From JAHEJA01 sp965657215 (GTDB lineage Bacteria; Pseudomonadota; Alphaproteobacteria; Rhodobacterales; Rhodobacteraceae): a stretch of DNA of 64,000 bases. Both the position numbers and the translations under genes were made by a program. The stretch spans positions 1 through 64,000 of the forward strand of contig CBFHNR010000014.1 in NCBI GenBank assembly GCA_965657215.1, written 5' to 3'. Below the pieces are notes generated by a model. The model made no database searches and was not told the origin of the DNA. It saw only the letters and a program-made list of their open reading frames with translations. This document shows positions 50,356-59,138 of the stretch, in pieces (positions within the stretch are counted from its first letter, which is position 1; each line of letters starts with the position of its first letter).

Positions 50356-52365
50356 ATGACAAATCCACTGTTAGAGACTTGGAACACCCCATTCAAGTTG
50401 GCCCCATTCAACAAAATCAAAGACAGCGATTTTGAGGCCGCCCTTGATGTGGCTTTGGCCCAAGATGTCGAAGAAACAGAGGCCTTGGCAAATAATCCCG
50501 AGGCGCCGACGTTTGAGAATACGATCCATGGATTATTGCGAACGGGCCATTCGTTGGAGCAAGTTCTGTCGGTGTTTTATACTGTATCCGGTGCTGACAG
50601 TAATCCAGAGCGTGAACGGTTGATGCGTGAGTTCTCGCCCAAGCTGTCGGCCCATAGTTCCAAGATTTACTCAAACAAGACGCTGTTTGCACGAATTGAT
50701 GCCCTGTGGTCACAACGTGACAATTTGGATTTAACATCAGAGCAAGAGCGCGTCTTGATGCTCATCCGTCGCAATTTTGTGCGCGCTGGCGCGGCGTTAG
50801 AAGGGCAAGACGACAAACGAATGACTGAGATTAAATCGCGTCTTGCTGTTTTGGGAACGGAATTTTCTCAAAACCTCTTGGCGGATGAACGGTCTTGGTT
50901 CATGGAGCTGAGCGAAGCGGATTTGGAGGGGTTGCCAGAATTCTTGGTCACGTCCGCGCGGGCGGCAGGTTCAGAAAAAGGCGTTGATGTGCCTGTCATT
51001 ACCCTTTCGCGATCATTGATCACGCCATTCTTGCAGTTTTCGACAAATCGCGATCTCCGCAAGACGGCGCAGCACGCTTGGGAAGCCCGCGGGACCATTG
51101 GTGATACGCATGATAATCGGGTTTTGGCGCAAGAGATGTTGTCACTTCGTCAGGAAATGGCTGAGCTGCTTGGCTATAAAAATTTCGCTGAGTACAAGCT
51201 TGAAACAGAAATGGCCAAGACACCGGAGAATGTGCGTGGCTTACTGATGGATGTTTGGGCACCCGCCGTTGCGCAAGCGAATAAAGACCATGATCGTTTG
51301 GCGGATTTAATGCACCGTGATGGGGTTAACGGCGATCTTGAGGCCTGGGATTGGCGCTATTATGCCGCCCGCCTTCGCGAGCAAGAATACGACTTAGATG
51401 AAGCCGAGGTGAAATCCTACTTCCAACTAGAAAAAATGATTGATGCCGCCTTTGATTGCGCACATCACTTGTTTGGTTTGGACTTCTCTCCTGTTGACGT
51501 TCCTCTCTATCATGCGGATTGCCGAGCGTGGGAGGTCACTCGAAATGGGGAACATATTGCCTTGTTCATCGGGGATTATTTTGCGCGTGGATCAAAACGA
51601 TCAGGTGCCTGGTGTTCTGCAATGCGTGCGCAGGCTAAATTTCCCGAACATCAGCCACCTATCGTTATCAATGTCTGTAATTTTGCCAAAGCGGAGCCGG
51701 CGCTTTTGTCTCTGGATGATGCGCGGACGTTGTTTCATGAATTTGGGCATGCCCTGCATCAGATGTTGTCGGATGTTACGTATGAAATGGTGTCTGGAAC
51801 GTCGGTTCCTAGAGACTTTGTTGAATTGCCAAGCCAGCTCTATGAACACTGGCTCACTGTGCCCGAGGTCTTGGAAACATTTGCGCGTCATTTCGAGACA
51901 AACGCACCGATGCCAAGTGCGCTGATGGACAAAGTCTTGGCCGCCGCAAATTTTGATATGGGCTTTCAAACCGTAGAATTTATTTCCTCAGCTCTGGTTG
52001 ATCTAGAGTATCATATGGGACCGCTAAACGTCGGCATTATGGAAAAACAGCAAGAGGTGCTGGCAAGTATCGGACAACCCCCTGCGATTCCAATGCGTCA
52101 CGCCACACCGCAATTCGCACATGTGTTCTCTGGCGGCTATTACGCCTCAGCGTACTACAGCTATATGTGGTCTGAAGTCATGGATGCGGATGCTTTTGCC
52201 GCCTTCGAAGAGGCAGGTGATCCTTTTGATAAAGCAACCGCTCAGTCCCTCTATGACAATATTTTGTCCAAAGGAGGCTCGCAAGATCCTGAGCAATTGT
52301 ACAAAGCGTTTCGGGGTCGGATGCCCTCTGTGGAGGCATTGTTGCAAGGGCGCGGATTGGCCTAG
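50356..52365 (+). CDS. M3 family zinc metallopeptidase (oligopeptidase A / Dcp-like)
   Basis: This 669-residue cytoplasmic peptidase degrades small peptides. The gluzincin motif HEFGHALHQ (first His about residue 461) is preceded by LSLDDARTLF, and the C-terminal GGYYASAYYSYMWSEVMDAD block completes the substrate-binding signature. The length is normal for the family (around 680). AGGA 6 nt before ATG 50356 supports that start; ATG 50350 overlaps the upstream stop and is an alternative. It closes the coaBC-dut-moeB-like run. Confidence 0.93.
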   Translation: MTNPLLETWNTPFKLAPFNKIKDSDFEAALDVALAQDVEETEALANNPEAPTFENTIHGLLRTGHSLEQVLSVFYTVSGADSNPERERLMREFSPKLSAHSSKIYSNKTLFARIDALWSQRDNLDLTSEQERVLMLIRRNFVRAGAALEGQDDKRMTEIKSRLAVLGTEFSQNLLADERSWFMELSEADLEGLPEFLVTSARAAGSEKGVDVPVITLSRSLITPFLQFSTNRDLRKTAQHAWEARGTIGDTHDNRVLAQEMLSLRQEMAELLGYKNFAEYKLETEMAKTPENVRGLLMDVWAPAVAQANKDHDRLADLMHRDGVNGDLEAWDWRYYAARLREQEYDLDEAEVKSYFQLEKMIDAAFDCAHHLFGLDFSPVDVPLYHADCRAWEVTRNGEHIALFIGDYFARGSKRSGAWCSAMRAQAKFPEHQPPIVINVCNFAKAEPALLSLDDARTLFHEFGHALHQMLSDVTYEMVSGTSVPRDFVELPSQLYEHWLTVPEVLETFARHFETNAPMPSALMDKVLAAANFDMGFQTVEFISSALVDLEYHMGPLNVGIMEKQQEVLASIGQPPAIPMRHATPQFAHVFSGGYYASAYYSYMWSEVMDADAFAAFEEAGDPFDKATAQSLYDNILSKGGSQDPEQLYKAFRGRMPSVEALLQGRGLA

Positions 52366-52397
52366 CACATCGGCGCAAAAAATTTGGCCAATTCCTG

Positions 52398-52426
52398 TTG
52401 ACAGTCCTCTTGAGGCTCCCTAACTA
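52398..52426 (+). promoter_or_regulatory. Housekeeping-type promoter of groESL
   Basis: TTGACA (52398-52403) and TAACTA (52421-52426) are 17 nt apart, and the CIRCE element begins 8 nt later, at the expected transcription start. Together they give a HrcA-controlled vegetative promoter. Confidence 0.6.
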
Positions 52427-52433
52427 TGCCGTG

Positions 52434-52460
52434 TTAGCACTCAGCTTGTATGAGTGATAA
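52434..52460 (+). promoter_or_regulatory. CIRCE operator (HrcA binding site) upstream of groES
   Basis: TTAGCACTC-N9-GAGTGATAA matches the CIRCE consensus (TTAGCACTC-N9-GAGTGCTAA) at 17 of 18 arm positions; the single difference is C-to-A in the right arm. It lies at the presumed transcription start of groESL, 53 nt before the groES ATG. HrcA represses through this site and is itself kept active by GroEL. Confidence 0.92.
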
Positions 52461-52512
52461 CGCACCCCGAGGAGGGGTGGCATTTGTAATTTTGAGCGAA
52501 GGAGCCTCAGAG

Positions 52513-52800
52513 ATGGCATTTAAACCGCTACATGACCGCGTTCTTGTTCGTCGCACAGAAGGTGACGAAAAAACAGCTGGCGGATTGATCATCCCAGATA
52601 GCGCAAAAGAAAAACCAGCCGAAGGTGCTGTTGTTGCTTGTGGCGAAGGCGCCCGCAAAGACAGCGGCGAGTTGATCGCAATGGCTGTTAGCGAAGGTGA
52701 CCGCGTTTTGTTCGGCAAATGGTCCGGCACAGAAGTCACAGTCGACGGCGAAGAGCTATTGATCATGAAAGAAAGCGATATCCTAGGCATTTTGTCCTAA
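52513..52800 (+). CDS. groES: Co-chaperonin GroES
   Basis: GroES caps GroEL to close the folding chamber. The 95-residue protein has FKPLHDRVLVRRTEGDEKTAGG, IIPDSAKEKP (the mobile loop region) and ESDILGIL, all typical. AAGGAG stands about 10 nt before ATG 52513; the longer frame from 52450 lies in the leader. Behind a CIRCE operator, it is the first gene of groESL, and codon choice is strongly biased as expected for high expression. Confidence 0.98.
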   Translation: MAFKPLHDRVLVRRTEGDEKTAGGLIIPDSAKEKPAEGAVVACGEGARKDSGELIAMAVSEGDRVLFGKWSGTEVTVDGEELLIMKESDILGILS

Positions 52801-52850
52801 TCCCTTTCTCTTTCACTGAAACGTAAATTATTTAGACGAGGAAATGCACA

Positions 52851-54503
52851 ATGGCTGCTAAAGACGTCAAATTCGGCACAGACGCACGCAATCGCATGCT
52901 AAACGGTGTCAATATCCTAGCGGATGCTGTAAAAGTAACACTTGGCCCAAAAGGTCGTAACGTTGTTCTAGACAAATCTTTCGGCGCACCACGCATCACG
53001 AAAGATGGTGTTTCTGTTGCGAAAGAAATCGAACTCGAAGACAAGTTCGAAAACATGGGCGCGCAGATGGTTAAAGAAGTGGCCTCACGCACAAACGACG
53101 AAGCGGGCGACGGTACAACAACTGCGACTGTTTTGGCTCAGGCGATCGTTAAAGAAGGCATGAAGTCTGTTGCTGCGGGCATGAACCCAATGGACCTTAA
53201 GCGCGGTATCGACCTTGCGACAGCACATGTTGTTCAAGCGATCCGTGACATGGCACGCGAAGTTGCAGACAGCGACGAAGTTGCACAAGTTGGCACAATC
53301 TCAGCCAACGGCGAAGCAGAAATCGGTCGTCAGATCGCAGATGCGATGCAAAAAGTTGGCAACGAAGGTGTTATCACTGTTGAAGAGAACAAAGGCCTAG
53401 AGACAGAAACAACTGTCGTTGAAGGCATGCAGTTCGACCGTGGTTACCTATCACCATACTTCGTCACAAACCCAGACAAGATGACAGCAGAGCTCGAAGA
53501 CTGCATGATCTTGTTGCATGAGAAAAAGTTGTCTTCTCTTCAAGCGATGGTTCCATTGCTAGAGCAAGTTATCCAATCTCAAAAGCCACTTTTGATCATC
53601 GCTGAAGATGTCGAAGGCGAAGCGCTTGCAACTTTGGTTGTGAACAAATTGCGCGGCGGCTTGAAAATCGCAGCAGTCAAAGCACCTGGCTTCGGCGATC
53701 GCCGTAAAGCAATGTTGCAAGACATCGCGATCCTAACAGGCGGTCAAGTGATTTCCGAAGACCTCGGCATGAAGCTTGAGAGCGTCACAATGGACATGCT
53801 CGGCACTGCGAAGAAAATCCAAATCACAAAAGACGAAACAACAATCGTTGACGGTGCTGGTGACAAAGCAGAAATCGAAGCACGCGTTGCTCAAATTCGT
53901 GGCCAAATCGAAGAAACATCTTCTGATTATGACCGTGAAAAGCTTCAAGAGCGTGTTGCCAAATTGGCAGGCGGCGTTGCTGTTATCCGCGTTGGCGGCA
54001 TGACAGAAGTCGAAGTAAAAGAGCGCAAAGATCGTGTTGACGATGCATTGAACGCGACACGTGCCGCGGTACAAGAAGGTATCGTTGTTGGTGGTGGTGT
54101 TGCTCTGGTTCAAGCTGGTAAAGGCCTTGAAGGTCTTACAGGTGCGAACGCGGATCAAAACGCAGGTATCGCAATCGTTCGCAAGGCGATTGAATCACCT
54201 CTACGTCAGATTGCTGAAAACGCAGGTGTTGACGGCGCAGTTGTTGCCGGCAAAATCCGCGAAAGCGACGACACATCATTTGGCTTTAACGCTCAAACCG
54301 AAGAATATGGCGACCTATTCAAATTCGGCGTGATCGACCCAGCCAAAGTGACACGTACAGCTCTAGAAGACGCATCCTCTGTTGCAGGTCTTTTGATCAC
54401 AACAGAAGCAATGGTTGCGGACAAGCCATCCAAAGACGGCGGCGCTGCAGGCGGCGGAATGCCAGACATGGGCGGAATGGGCGGCATGGGCGGCATGATG
54501 TAA
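52851..54503 (+). CDS. groEL: Chaperonin GroEL (Hsp60)
   Basis: GroEL forms the double-ring ATP-driven folding chamber. The 550-residue protein begins MAAKDVKFGTDARNRML and has the ATP site (DGTTTATVLAQAI), GVGGGVA-type and ANADQNAG segments, and ends in the GGM repeat tail (GGMGGMGGMM). Codon use is even more biased than in the neighbours. It is followed by an intrinsic terminator. Alphaproteobacteria often carry several groEL copies; this one is the CIRCE-regulated, apparently main copy. Confidence 0.98.
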   Translation: MAAKDVKFGTDARNRMLNGVNILADAVKVTLGPKGRNVVLDKSFGAPRITKDGVSVAKEIELEDKFENMGAQMVKEVASRTNDEAGDGTTTATVLAQAIVKEGMKSVAAGMNPMDLKRGIDLATAHVVQAIRDMAREVADSDEVAQVGTISANGEAEIGRQIADAMQKVGNEGVITVEENKGLETETTVVEGMQFDRGYLSPYFVTNPDKMTAELEDCMILLHEKKLSSLQAMVPLLEQVIQSQKPLLIIAEDVEGEALATLVVNKLRGGLKIAAVKAPGFGDRRKAMLQDIAILTGGQVISEDLGMKLESVTMDMLGTAKKIQITKDETTIVDGAGDKAEIEARVAQIRGQIEETSSDYDREKLQERVAKLAGGVAVIRVGGMTEVEVKERKDRVDDALNATRAAVQEGIVVGGGVALVQAGKGLEGLTGANADQNAGIAIVRKAIESPLRQIAENAGVDGAVVAGKIRESDDTSFGFNAQTEEYGDLFKFGVIDPAKVTRTALEDASSVAGLLITTEAMVADKPSKDGGAAGGGMPDMGGMGGMGGMM

Positions 54504-54527
54504 GCCTAGCTGCATAGCTTAAAGATT

Positions 54528-54553
54528 GGGCTCGCTTTGGCGGGCCCTTTTTT
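54528..54553 (+). terminator. Intrinsic terminator of groESL
   Basis: GGGCTCGC pairs with GCGGGCCC (8 bp, one G-U pair) around loop TTTG and is followed by six T. It begins 25 nt after the groEL stop, which is a classical Rho-independent terminator. Confidence 0.85.
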
Positions 54554-54605
54554 GTTGGGCATAAGCCCTCTTTCGTTTTATGCTGTGACGCATATATTTG
54601 AGAGC

Positions 54606-55301
54606 ATGATGTTAAGATATTTTGTAGTATTGCTTTGCTTTATTCCCGTGGCTGGGCTCGCTGACTGTGTCGCCTTGGTCCACGGTTTAGGTCGGACCTC
54701 TCAATCGCTCTGGGTGATGTCGCTTGCCTTGCGTGAGCAGGGATTTACCACGGTTCGGATTGATTACCCCTCGACCAAGGCGGATATTCAGAGCCTGTCC
54801 AATGCAACGTTTCCTGTGGCCTTTAAGGAATGCTCTGGCACAACACATATTGTGACGCATTCTATGGGCGGTATCCTTGCACGTATTTGGCTCAAGGATA
54901 ATAAGCCTGCAAATTTGGGCCGTGTTGTAATGCTGTCCCCACCCAATCAGGGTTCTGAAATCATTGACACCTTTGGGGATTTTTCGCTCTTTCAGGACAT
55001 AAATGGTCCGGCCTCATTAGCGCTCGGCACTGACGGATATTTGAACAAATTGCCCCCTGTTGATTTCCCTTTAGGGGTGATTGCTGGGACTCAATCCACC
55101 AACCCTTTATTTTCCGAAATTATTCCCGGACCTGACGATGGTAAAGTCTCAGTGCAGTCCACTAAGGTCGCAGGTATGCAGGACCACATCACATTGCCGG
55201 TTACCCATACATTCATGATGAATAACCCCCAAGTTATTGAACAAGTGATCCATTTTATAAAACATGGATCATTCCATCATGATGCGGTAGAGACCCACTG
55301 A
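54606..55301 (+). CDS. Exported lipase/esterase-like alpha/beta hydrolase
   Basis: This 231-residue protein has an N-terminal signal peptide (MMLRYFVVLLCFIPVAGLAD) and an alpha/beta hydrolase core: the oxyanion segment ALVHGLGRTSQSLWVM, nucleophile elbow VTHSMGGILARIW and SPPNQGSEI. The layout is that of periplasmic or secreted lipases with a lid-like QGSE segment. ATG 54606 (or 54609) is the signal-peptide start; the longer frame back to 54537 lies in the groEL terminator. PhnM follows 21 nt downstream on the same strand. Substrate unknown. Confidence 0.85.
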   Translation: MMLRYFVVLLCFIPVAGLADCVALVHGLGRTSQSLWVMSLALREQGFTTVRIDYPSTKADIQSLSNATFPVAFKECSGTTHIVTHSMGGILARIWLKDNKPANLGRVVMLSPPNQGSEIIDTFGDFSLFQDINGPASLALGTDGYLNKLPPVDFPLGVIAGTQSTNPLFSEIIPGPDDGKVSVQSTKVAGMQDHITLPVTHTFMMNNPQVIEQVIHFIKHGSFHHDAVETH

Positions 55302-55322
55302 GGCAATCAATCGGTGGCAAAC

Positions 55323-56459
55323 ATGGCATTCATGTTACAAGGCGGCAAAGCGCTCTGGTCTGAGCAGCTCGATCAGAGGGACATTTGTGTCGCTGACGCG
55401 ATTTTGCAAGACAGCCCAACAGGGCCAGTTATCGACGCCTCAGGCTATGTCATTTTACCGGGGATTGTCGATATCCATGGTGATGGGTTTGAACGTCATG
55501 TCGCGCCGCGAAGAGGGGCGGTCAAAGATCTTTGTCTTGGGCTTCGAAAAACCGAACATGAATTGGCGAGCAATGGGATTACCACTGCTGTTTTAGCGCA
55601 ATTCTACAGTTGGGAAGGCGGCATGCGCGGACCCGGGTTCGCCTGTGACATGCTTAAGGCAATCGACGAGGTGGCCCCATCTCTGGCAACGGATATCCTT
55701 GTGCAGCTGAGGTTTGAATACCTGATGCAAGATCACTGGGACCGCGTCATGGGTTTGGTCACGCAACACAAGATACCCTATGTGGTTCTGAATGATCACG
55801 TCCCCCATTCCGCCCTCAGCCGAGGGAAAAAGCCACCCCGACTGGTTGGGCAAGCTTTGAAATCTGGGCGAAACCCTGAGACGCATTTGGAATTGCTCAA
55901 GTCTCTGCATGAGGGAAAAGAGGACGTTCTGTCCGCGCTCCCACGTTTGACGCAAGCGCTGTTGGATCAAAATGTCCTAATCGGTAGCCATGATGACGCG
56001 ACAGCGGAAACCCGAAGGTTTTTCAATGCCCTTGGTGTGTCCATATCGGAATTCCCTGAAACCCGAGAGGCGGCGGATTGTGCGCATGAACTCGGATCTG
56101 CAATTATAATGGGCGCGCCCAATATGTTGCGTGGGGGATCGCATACGGGAAACCTGAATGCCAAAGATATCTTGGGGCAGGGATTGGATGCGCTGGCGTC
56201 GGATTATCATTACCCAGCCCCACTTCAGTGTGCTTTGCGATTGTCTCACGACATTGGGTTAGCTCCGGCTTGGGCCTTGGTTTCCAAAAATCCCGCGCGC
56301 CTTCTTGGGCTAGAGGATCGTGGGATATTAGAGCTTGGGTATCGCGCGGATATGGTGATCTTGCGCGAAGAGGATCATACGTTAGAGGCAACTATTGCGA
56401 ATGGTCGCTTTACCCATGTAACGGGTGATTTCGCCAACCGCCTTTTGCGTGCGGCCTAA
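55323..56459 (+). CDS. phnM: PhnM-like amidohydrolase (phosphonate-pathway triphosphate diphosphatase)
   Basis: In the C-P lyase pathway PhnM removes diphosphate from alpha-D-ribose 1-methylphosphonate 5-triphosphate. The 378-residue amidohydrolase has DIHGDGFERH, LIGSHDDATAETRRF, GAPNMLRGGSHTGN and LASDYHYPAPL, all typical of PhnM. No other phn gene is within the window, which is unusual. ATG 55323 has GGTGG about 5 nt upstream; GTG 55314 is an alternative. Its role as a bona fide PhnM cannot be settled without the rest of the pathway; a related amidohydrolase activity is possible. Confidence 0.85.
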   Translation: MAFMLQGGKALWSEQLDQRDICVADAILQDSPTGPVIDASGYVILPGIVDIHGDGFERHVAPRRGAVKDLCLGLRKTEHELASNGITTAVLAQFYSWEGGMRGPGFACDMLKAIDEVAPSLATDILVQLRFEYLMQDHWDRVMGLVTQHKIPYVVLNDHVPHSALSRGKKPPRLVGQALKSGRNPETHLELLKSLHEGKEDVLSALPRLTQALLDQNVLIGSHDDATAETRRFFNALGVSISEFPETREAADCAHELGSAIIMGAPNMLRGGSHTGNLNAKDILGQGLDALASDYHYPAPLQCALRLSHDIGLAPAWALVSKNPARLLGLEDRGILELGYRADMVILREEDHTLEATIANGRFTHVTGDFANRLLRAA

Positions 56460-57541
56460 AGCGCGTGATCCGTTTTTGGGCTAATGCGGTTAAAGTGACC
56501 CATTTTGCGGCCTGCTTTGGTGTCTGCTTTGCCATAAAGGTGAACCGCAACTGAGCCATCTTTGACCAAATCAGGCACCCGATCCATATCATCCCCGATC
56601 AGGTTTTCCATGACGACATTCGCCATGCGAGACCCATCACCAAGGCTCCACCCAACAACGGCGCGAATATGTTGTTCGAATTGATCAATCGCGCATCCGT
56701 TTTGTGTCCAATGACCAGAGTTATGAACACGTGGGGCGATTTCATTAACGATGAGACCCGTTGGCGTCACAAAGAGCTCAACCCCCATCACCCCAACATA
56801 CTCAAGAGCATTTAGGATTTTGCCGGCAATCAAAACGGCATCCATGCGCTGCGACACGTTTAGTCGGGCAGGGAGTGTTGTTGTGTGCAAAATACCGTTC
56901 AAATGGACATTTTCACCGGGATCGTAACAGGCGACTTGGCCATCTTGGCTACGGGCCGCGATAACGGACACTTCGTGGGTAAAATTAATGAACCCTTCAA
57001 GAACAGAAGGCTGTCCCCCCATATCGCTTAGGGCGCTATCGGAATCCTCGGGTGAAGTTAGGCGCGCTTGACCTTTGCCGTCATATCCAAATCGACAAGT
57101 CTTGAGGATGCTAGGGGTTCCGATGGTTTGAACGGCATGGGCCATGTCCTCAGCCGAGGTGACGGCCGCAAAGGGGGCTGTTGCCAATCCCAGCGCGTTC
57201 AAGAATTCTTTTTCGATGATACGATCCTGCGATACGCGCAGGGCTTCGCGGTTGGGAAAAATGGGCCGAATGGATTCTAATGTGTCTAATGCCGAGGTCG
57301 GGATGTTTTCAAATTCATAAGTGATCACGTCAACCGATTGCGCAAATTGGCGCAACGCCGCATCGTCCTCATATGAGGCAGTTGTCACATGATGCGCAAC
57401 ATCCGCCGCAGGCGGGTTCGCGCCCGGCTCAAATATATGCGTCTTGAACCCGAGACGGCTTGCCGCGACAGAGAGCATGCGACCCAGTTGACCGCCGCCT
57501 AAAATACCAATTGTTGATCCAACAGGAAGGATATTAGTCAT
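56456..57541 (-). CDS. purK: N5-carboxyaminoimidazole ribonucleotide synthase
   Basis: PurK makes N5-CAIR from AIR, ATP and bicarbonate in purine synthesis. The 361-residue ATP-grasp protein has GILGGGQLGRMLSVAASRLG, ITYEFENIPTSALDTLE, RFGYDGKGQ and NEIAPRVHNSGHWT. ATG 57541 overlaps the end of purE by 8 nt, so the two are translationally coupled, as in most bacteria. It is convergent with phnM, overlapping by 4 nt. Confidence 0.96.
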   Translation of the reverse strand: MTNILPVGSTIGILGGGQLGRMLSVAASRLGFKTHIFEPGANPPAADVAHHVTTASYEDDAALRQFAQSVDVITYEFENIPTSALDTLESIRPIFPNREALRVSQDRIIEKEFLNALGLATAPFAAVTSAEDMAHAVQTIGTPSILKTCRFGYDGKGQARLTSPEDSDSALSDMGGQPSVLEGFINFTHEVSVIAARSQDGQVACYDPGENVHLNGILHTTTLPARLNVSQRMDAVLIAGKILNALEYVGVMGVELFVTPTGLIVNEIAPRVHNSGHWTQNGCAIDQFEQHIRAVVGWSLGDGSRMANVVMENLIGDDMDRVPDLVKDGSVAVHLYGKADTKAGRKMGHFNRISPKTDHAL

Positions 57542-58022
57542 CAGTAGGTTCATCCGCGATTGAAGCACTAAGATCAGCGCGCCACGTATCTAGTTTTTGA
57601 GCAAGCTCAGCGTCATGAAGCGCGAGAATTCCCGCGGCCATAAGGCCTGCGTTTTTTGCACCCGCTGCACCGATTGCCATTGTGGCCACAGGAAATCCAC
57701 GCGGCATTTGCAAGATTGAATAAAGGCTATCAACGCCAGACAAAGCTTTGGTTTGAACAGGCACGCCAATAACAGGCACACGCGTTTTCGACGCCATCAT
57801 TCCCGGTAAATGCGCAGCGCCGCCAGCGCCGGCAATAATCACATGCAATCCACGGGACACAGCGGTCTTGCCATATTCCCAAAGACGATCAGGGGTGCGA
57901 TGCGCTGAGACGATTTTCTTTTCATAAGAAATGCCGAGTTCATCAAAGATATCGGCGGCCTCTTTCATGGTGGGCCAATCGGATTGACTGCCCATGATGA
58001 TGCCAACTTTAATGTCTGTCAT
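57534..58022 (-). CDS. purE: N5-carboxyaminoimidazole ribonucleotide mutase
   Basis: PurE converts N5-CAIR to CAIR. The 162-residue class I PurE has GSQSDWPTMKEAADIFDELG, SAHRTPDRLWEYGK (the catalytic SAHR) and AGGAAHLPGMMASKT. It leads the purEK operon. DUF465 lies 46 nt upstream on the same strand. The sequence is complete and ordinary. Confidence 0.97.
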   Translation of the reverse strand: MTDIKVGIIMGSQSDWPTMKEAADIFDELGISYEKKIVSAHRTPDRLWEYGKTAVSRGLHVIIAGAGGAAHLPGMMASKTRVPVIGVPVQTKALSGVDSLYSILQMPRGFPVATMAIGAAGAKNAGLMAAGILALHDAELAQKLDTWRADLSASIADEPTDD

Positions 58023-58068
58023 GTTTTGCCCCTGCTCTTAAAGCGCGCACTATAACGATTGAAACGAC

Positions 58069-58293
58069 TCAGGCAATAATGTCAGGCGTCAATCTGTCTT
58101 CAATCACCGCGATTTTATCCTTTAAAAGCAGTTTTTTCTTTTTGAACCGCTGAATAGTGAGCTGATCACCGGTTCCACGGTCGACCATGGCGGCAATGGC
58201 TTCGTCCAAATCACGGTGTTCGCGTTTCAAAGTCGCAAGTTCAATGCGCAGAACATCGTCCGTTTTCATCGAAATGTCAGTTGGTGCGTTCAT
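58069..58293 (-). CDS. DUF465 family small helical protein
   Basis: This 74-residue protein has the DUF465 (YdcH-like) pattern: LATLKREHRDLDEAIAAM, then TIQRFKKKKLLLKDKIAVIEDR, which predicts two antiparallel helices. ATG 58293 has AGAGAGC upstream; the extra residues back to 58320 are unconserved. The family is widespread in alphaproteobacteria next to purE, and no function is known. Confidence 0.85.
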   Translation of the reverse strand: MNAPTDISMKTDDVLRIELATLKREHRDLDEAIAAMVDRGTGDQLTIQRFKKKKLLLKDKIAVIEDRLTPDIIA

Positions 58294-58353
58294 TGAGTGC
58301 TCTCTGAGTCGTGAGAGCATAGTCTAGCGAATGGAAATTCCTGTGCAAACCCC

Positions 58354-58381
58354 TTGCGTCAGGCGAATTTCTCACCATATT
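58354..58381 (+). promoter_or_regulatory. Sigma-32 (RpoH)-like promoter of the hsp20 gene
   Basis: CTTGCGT (58354-58360) is followed after 13 nt by CACCATAT (58374-58381), which matches the heat-shock -10 pattern CCCCATNT at 7 of 8 positions. It lies 65 nt before the hsp20 ATG. The spacing and the gene downstream both fit RpoH control. Confidence 0.6.
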
Positions 58382-58445
58382 TATGTCATGGATCGCCAAA
58401 TTGGGATCTTAACTTCGACTGTCGCTTTAGCAAAGGACGTGTCAT

Positions 58446-58859
58446 ATGACCAAATTAACACTGAGTTCCTATCCTCATATGCTAGGATTTGAGCAACTTG
58501 AACGGCTTTTGGAACGGACGGCAAAGTCCGGGAACGAAGGCTACCCCCCTTTTAATATCGAACAAACATCGGATCGATCGTATCGCATCACTTTGGCTGT
58601 CGCTGGCTTTGCCGAAGAGGATTTGGCAATCACAGTTGAAGATCGCCAATTGGTAATCCGTGGCCGTCAATCGGATGATGGGTCAGAGCGTATCTTCCTC
58701 CATCGTGGCATAGCGGCGCGACAATTTCAGCGATCCTTCGTTTTGGCCGACAACGTTGAAGTTGGCGAAGCGATCATGGAAAATGGATTGCTACATGTCG
58801 ATCTGACACAGACGCTGCCTGAAACGGTGGTTCAAACAATCAACATTCGAAAAGGGTAG
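58446..58859 (+). CDS. Small heat shock protein, Hsp20/IbpA family
   Basis: This 137-residue chaperone holds unfolding proteins. The alpha-crystallin domain (about residues 32-130) shows YPPFNIEQTSDRSYRITLAVAGF, ITVEDRQLVIRG and the terminal hydrophobic segment. The N-terminus TLSSYPHMLGFEQLERLLER resembles IbpA. It is preceded by a sigma-32-like promoter and followed 5 nt later by DUF1150, the usual Rhodobacterales arrangement. Confidence 0.95.
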   Translation: MTKLTLSSYPHMLGFEQLERLLERTAKSGNEGYPPFNIEQTSDRSYRITLAVAGFAEEDLAITVEDRQLVIRGRQSDDGSERIFLHRGIAARQFQRSFVLADNVEVGEAIMENGLLHVDLTQTLPETVVQTINIRKG

Positions 58860-58864
58860 GGAAC

Positions 58865-59089
58865 ATGACAACACAAGGTGATACGATAAAATTGAATGAT
58901 CGCACAGTATACGTGCGCGCGGTATCTGCGCAAGATTTGCCGCAGGATGTGAAATCCCAGATTGGTGATGCGCAAACCCTCTATGCGGTGCATTCTTCCG
59001 AAGGGGAACGTTTGGCCTTGGTCAAAGAGCGCGGATTGGCTTTTATTTTGGCGCGCCAAAACGATTTGACCCCAGTTACGGTCCATTAA
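58865..59089 (+). CDS. DUF1150 family protein
   Basis: This 74-residue protein matches DUF1150: RTVYVRAVSAQDLPQDVK, AQTLYAVHSSEGERLALVK and RGLAFILARQNDLTPVTVH. It begins 5 nt after hsp20 and should be translated from the same heat-shock transcript. The family is small, alphaproteobacterial and of unknown function; repeated linkage to hsp20 suggests a stress-related role, which is inference. Confidence 0.9.
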   Translation: MTTQGDTIKLNDRTVYVRAVSAQDLPQDVKSQIGDAQTLYAVHSSEGERLALVKERGLAFILARQNDLTPVTVH

Positions 59090-59138
59090 TTGCAAGCCTG
59101 CCCCTGATGGCAGGCTTTTGCTTTGAAAGAGGGCTAAA

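Noticed and set aside
53733..54158. 141-codon minus-strand frame inside groEL, Cys/Asn/Phe-rich
   Set aside because: Antisense artefact of the strong codon bias of groEL; composition is unlike the real proteins here.
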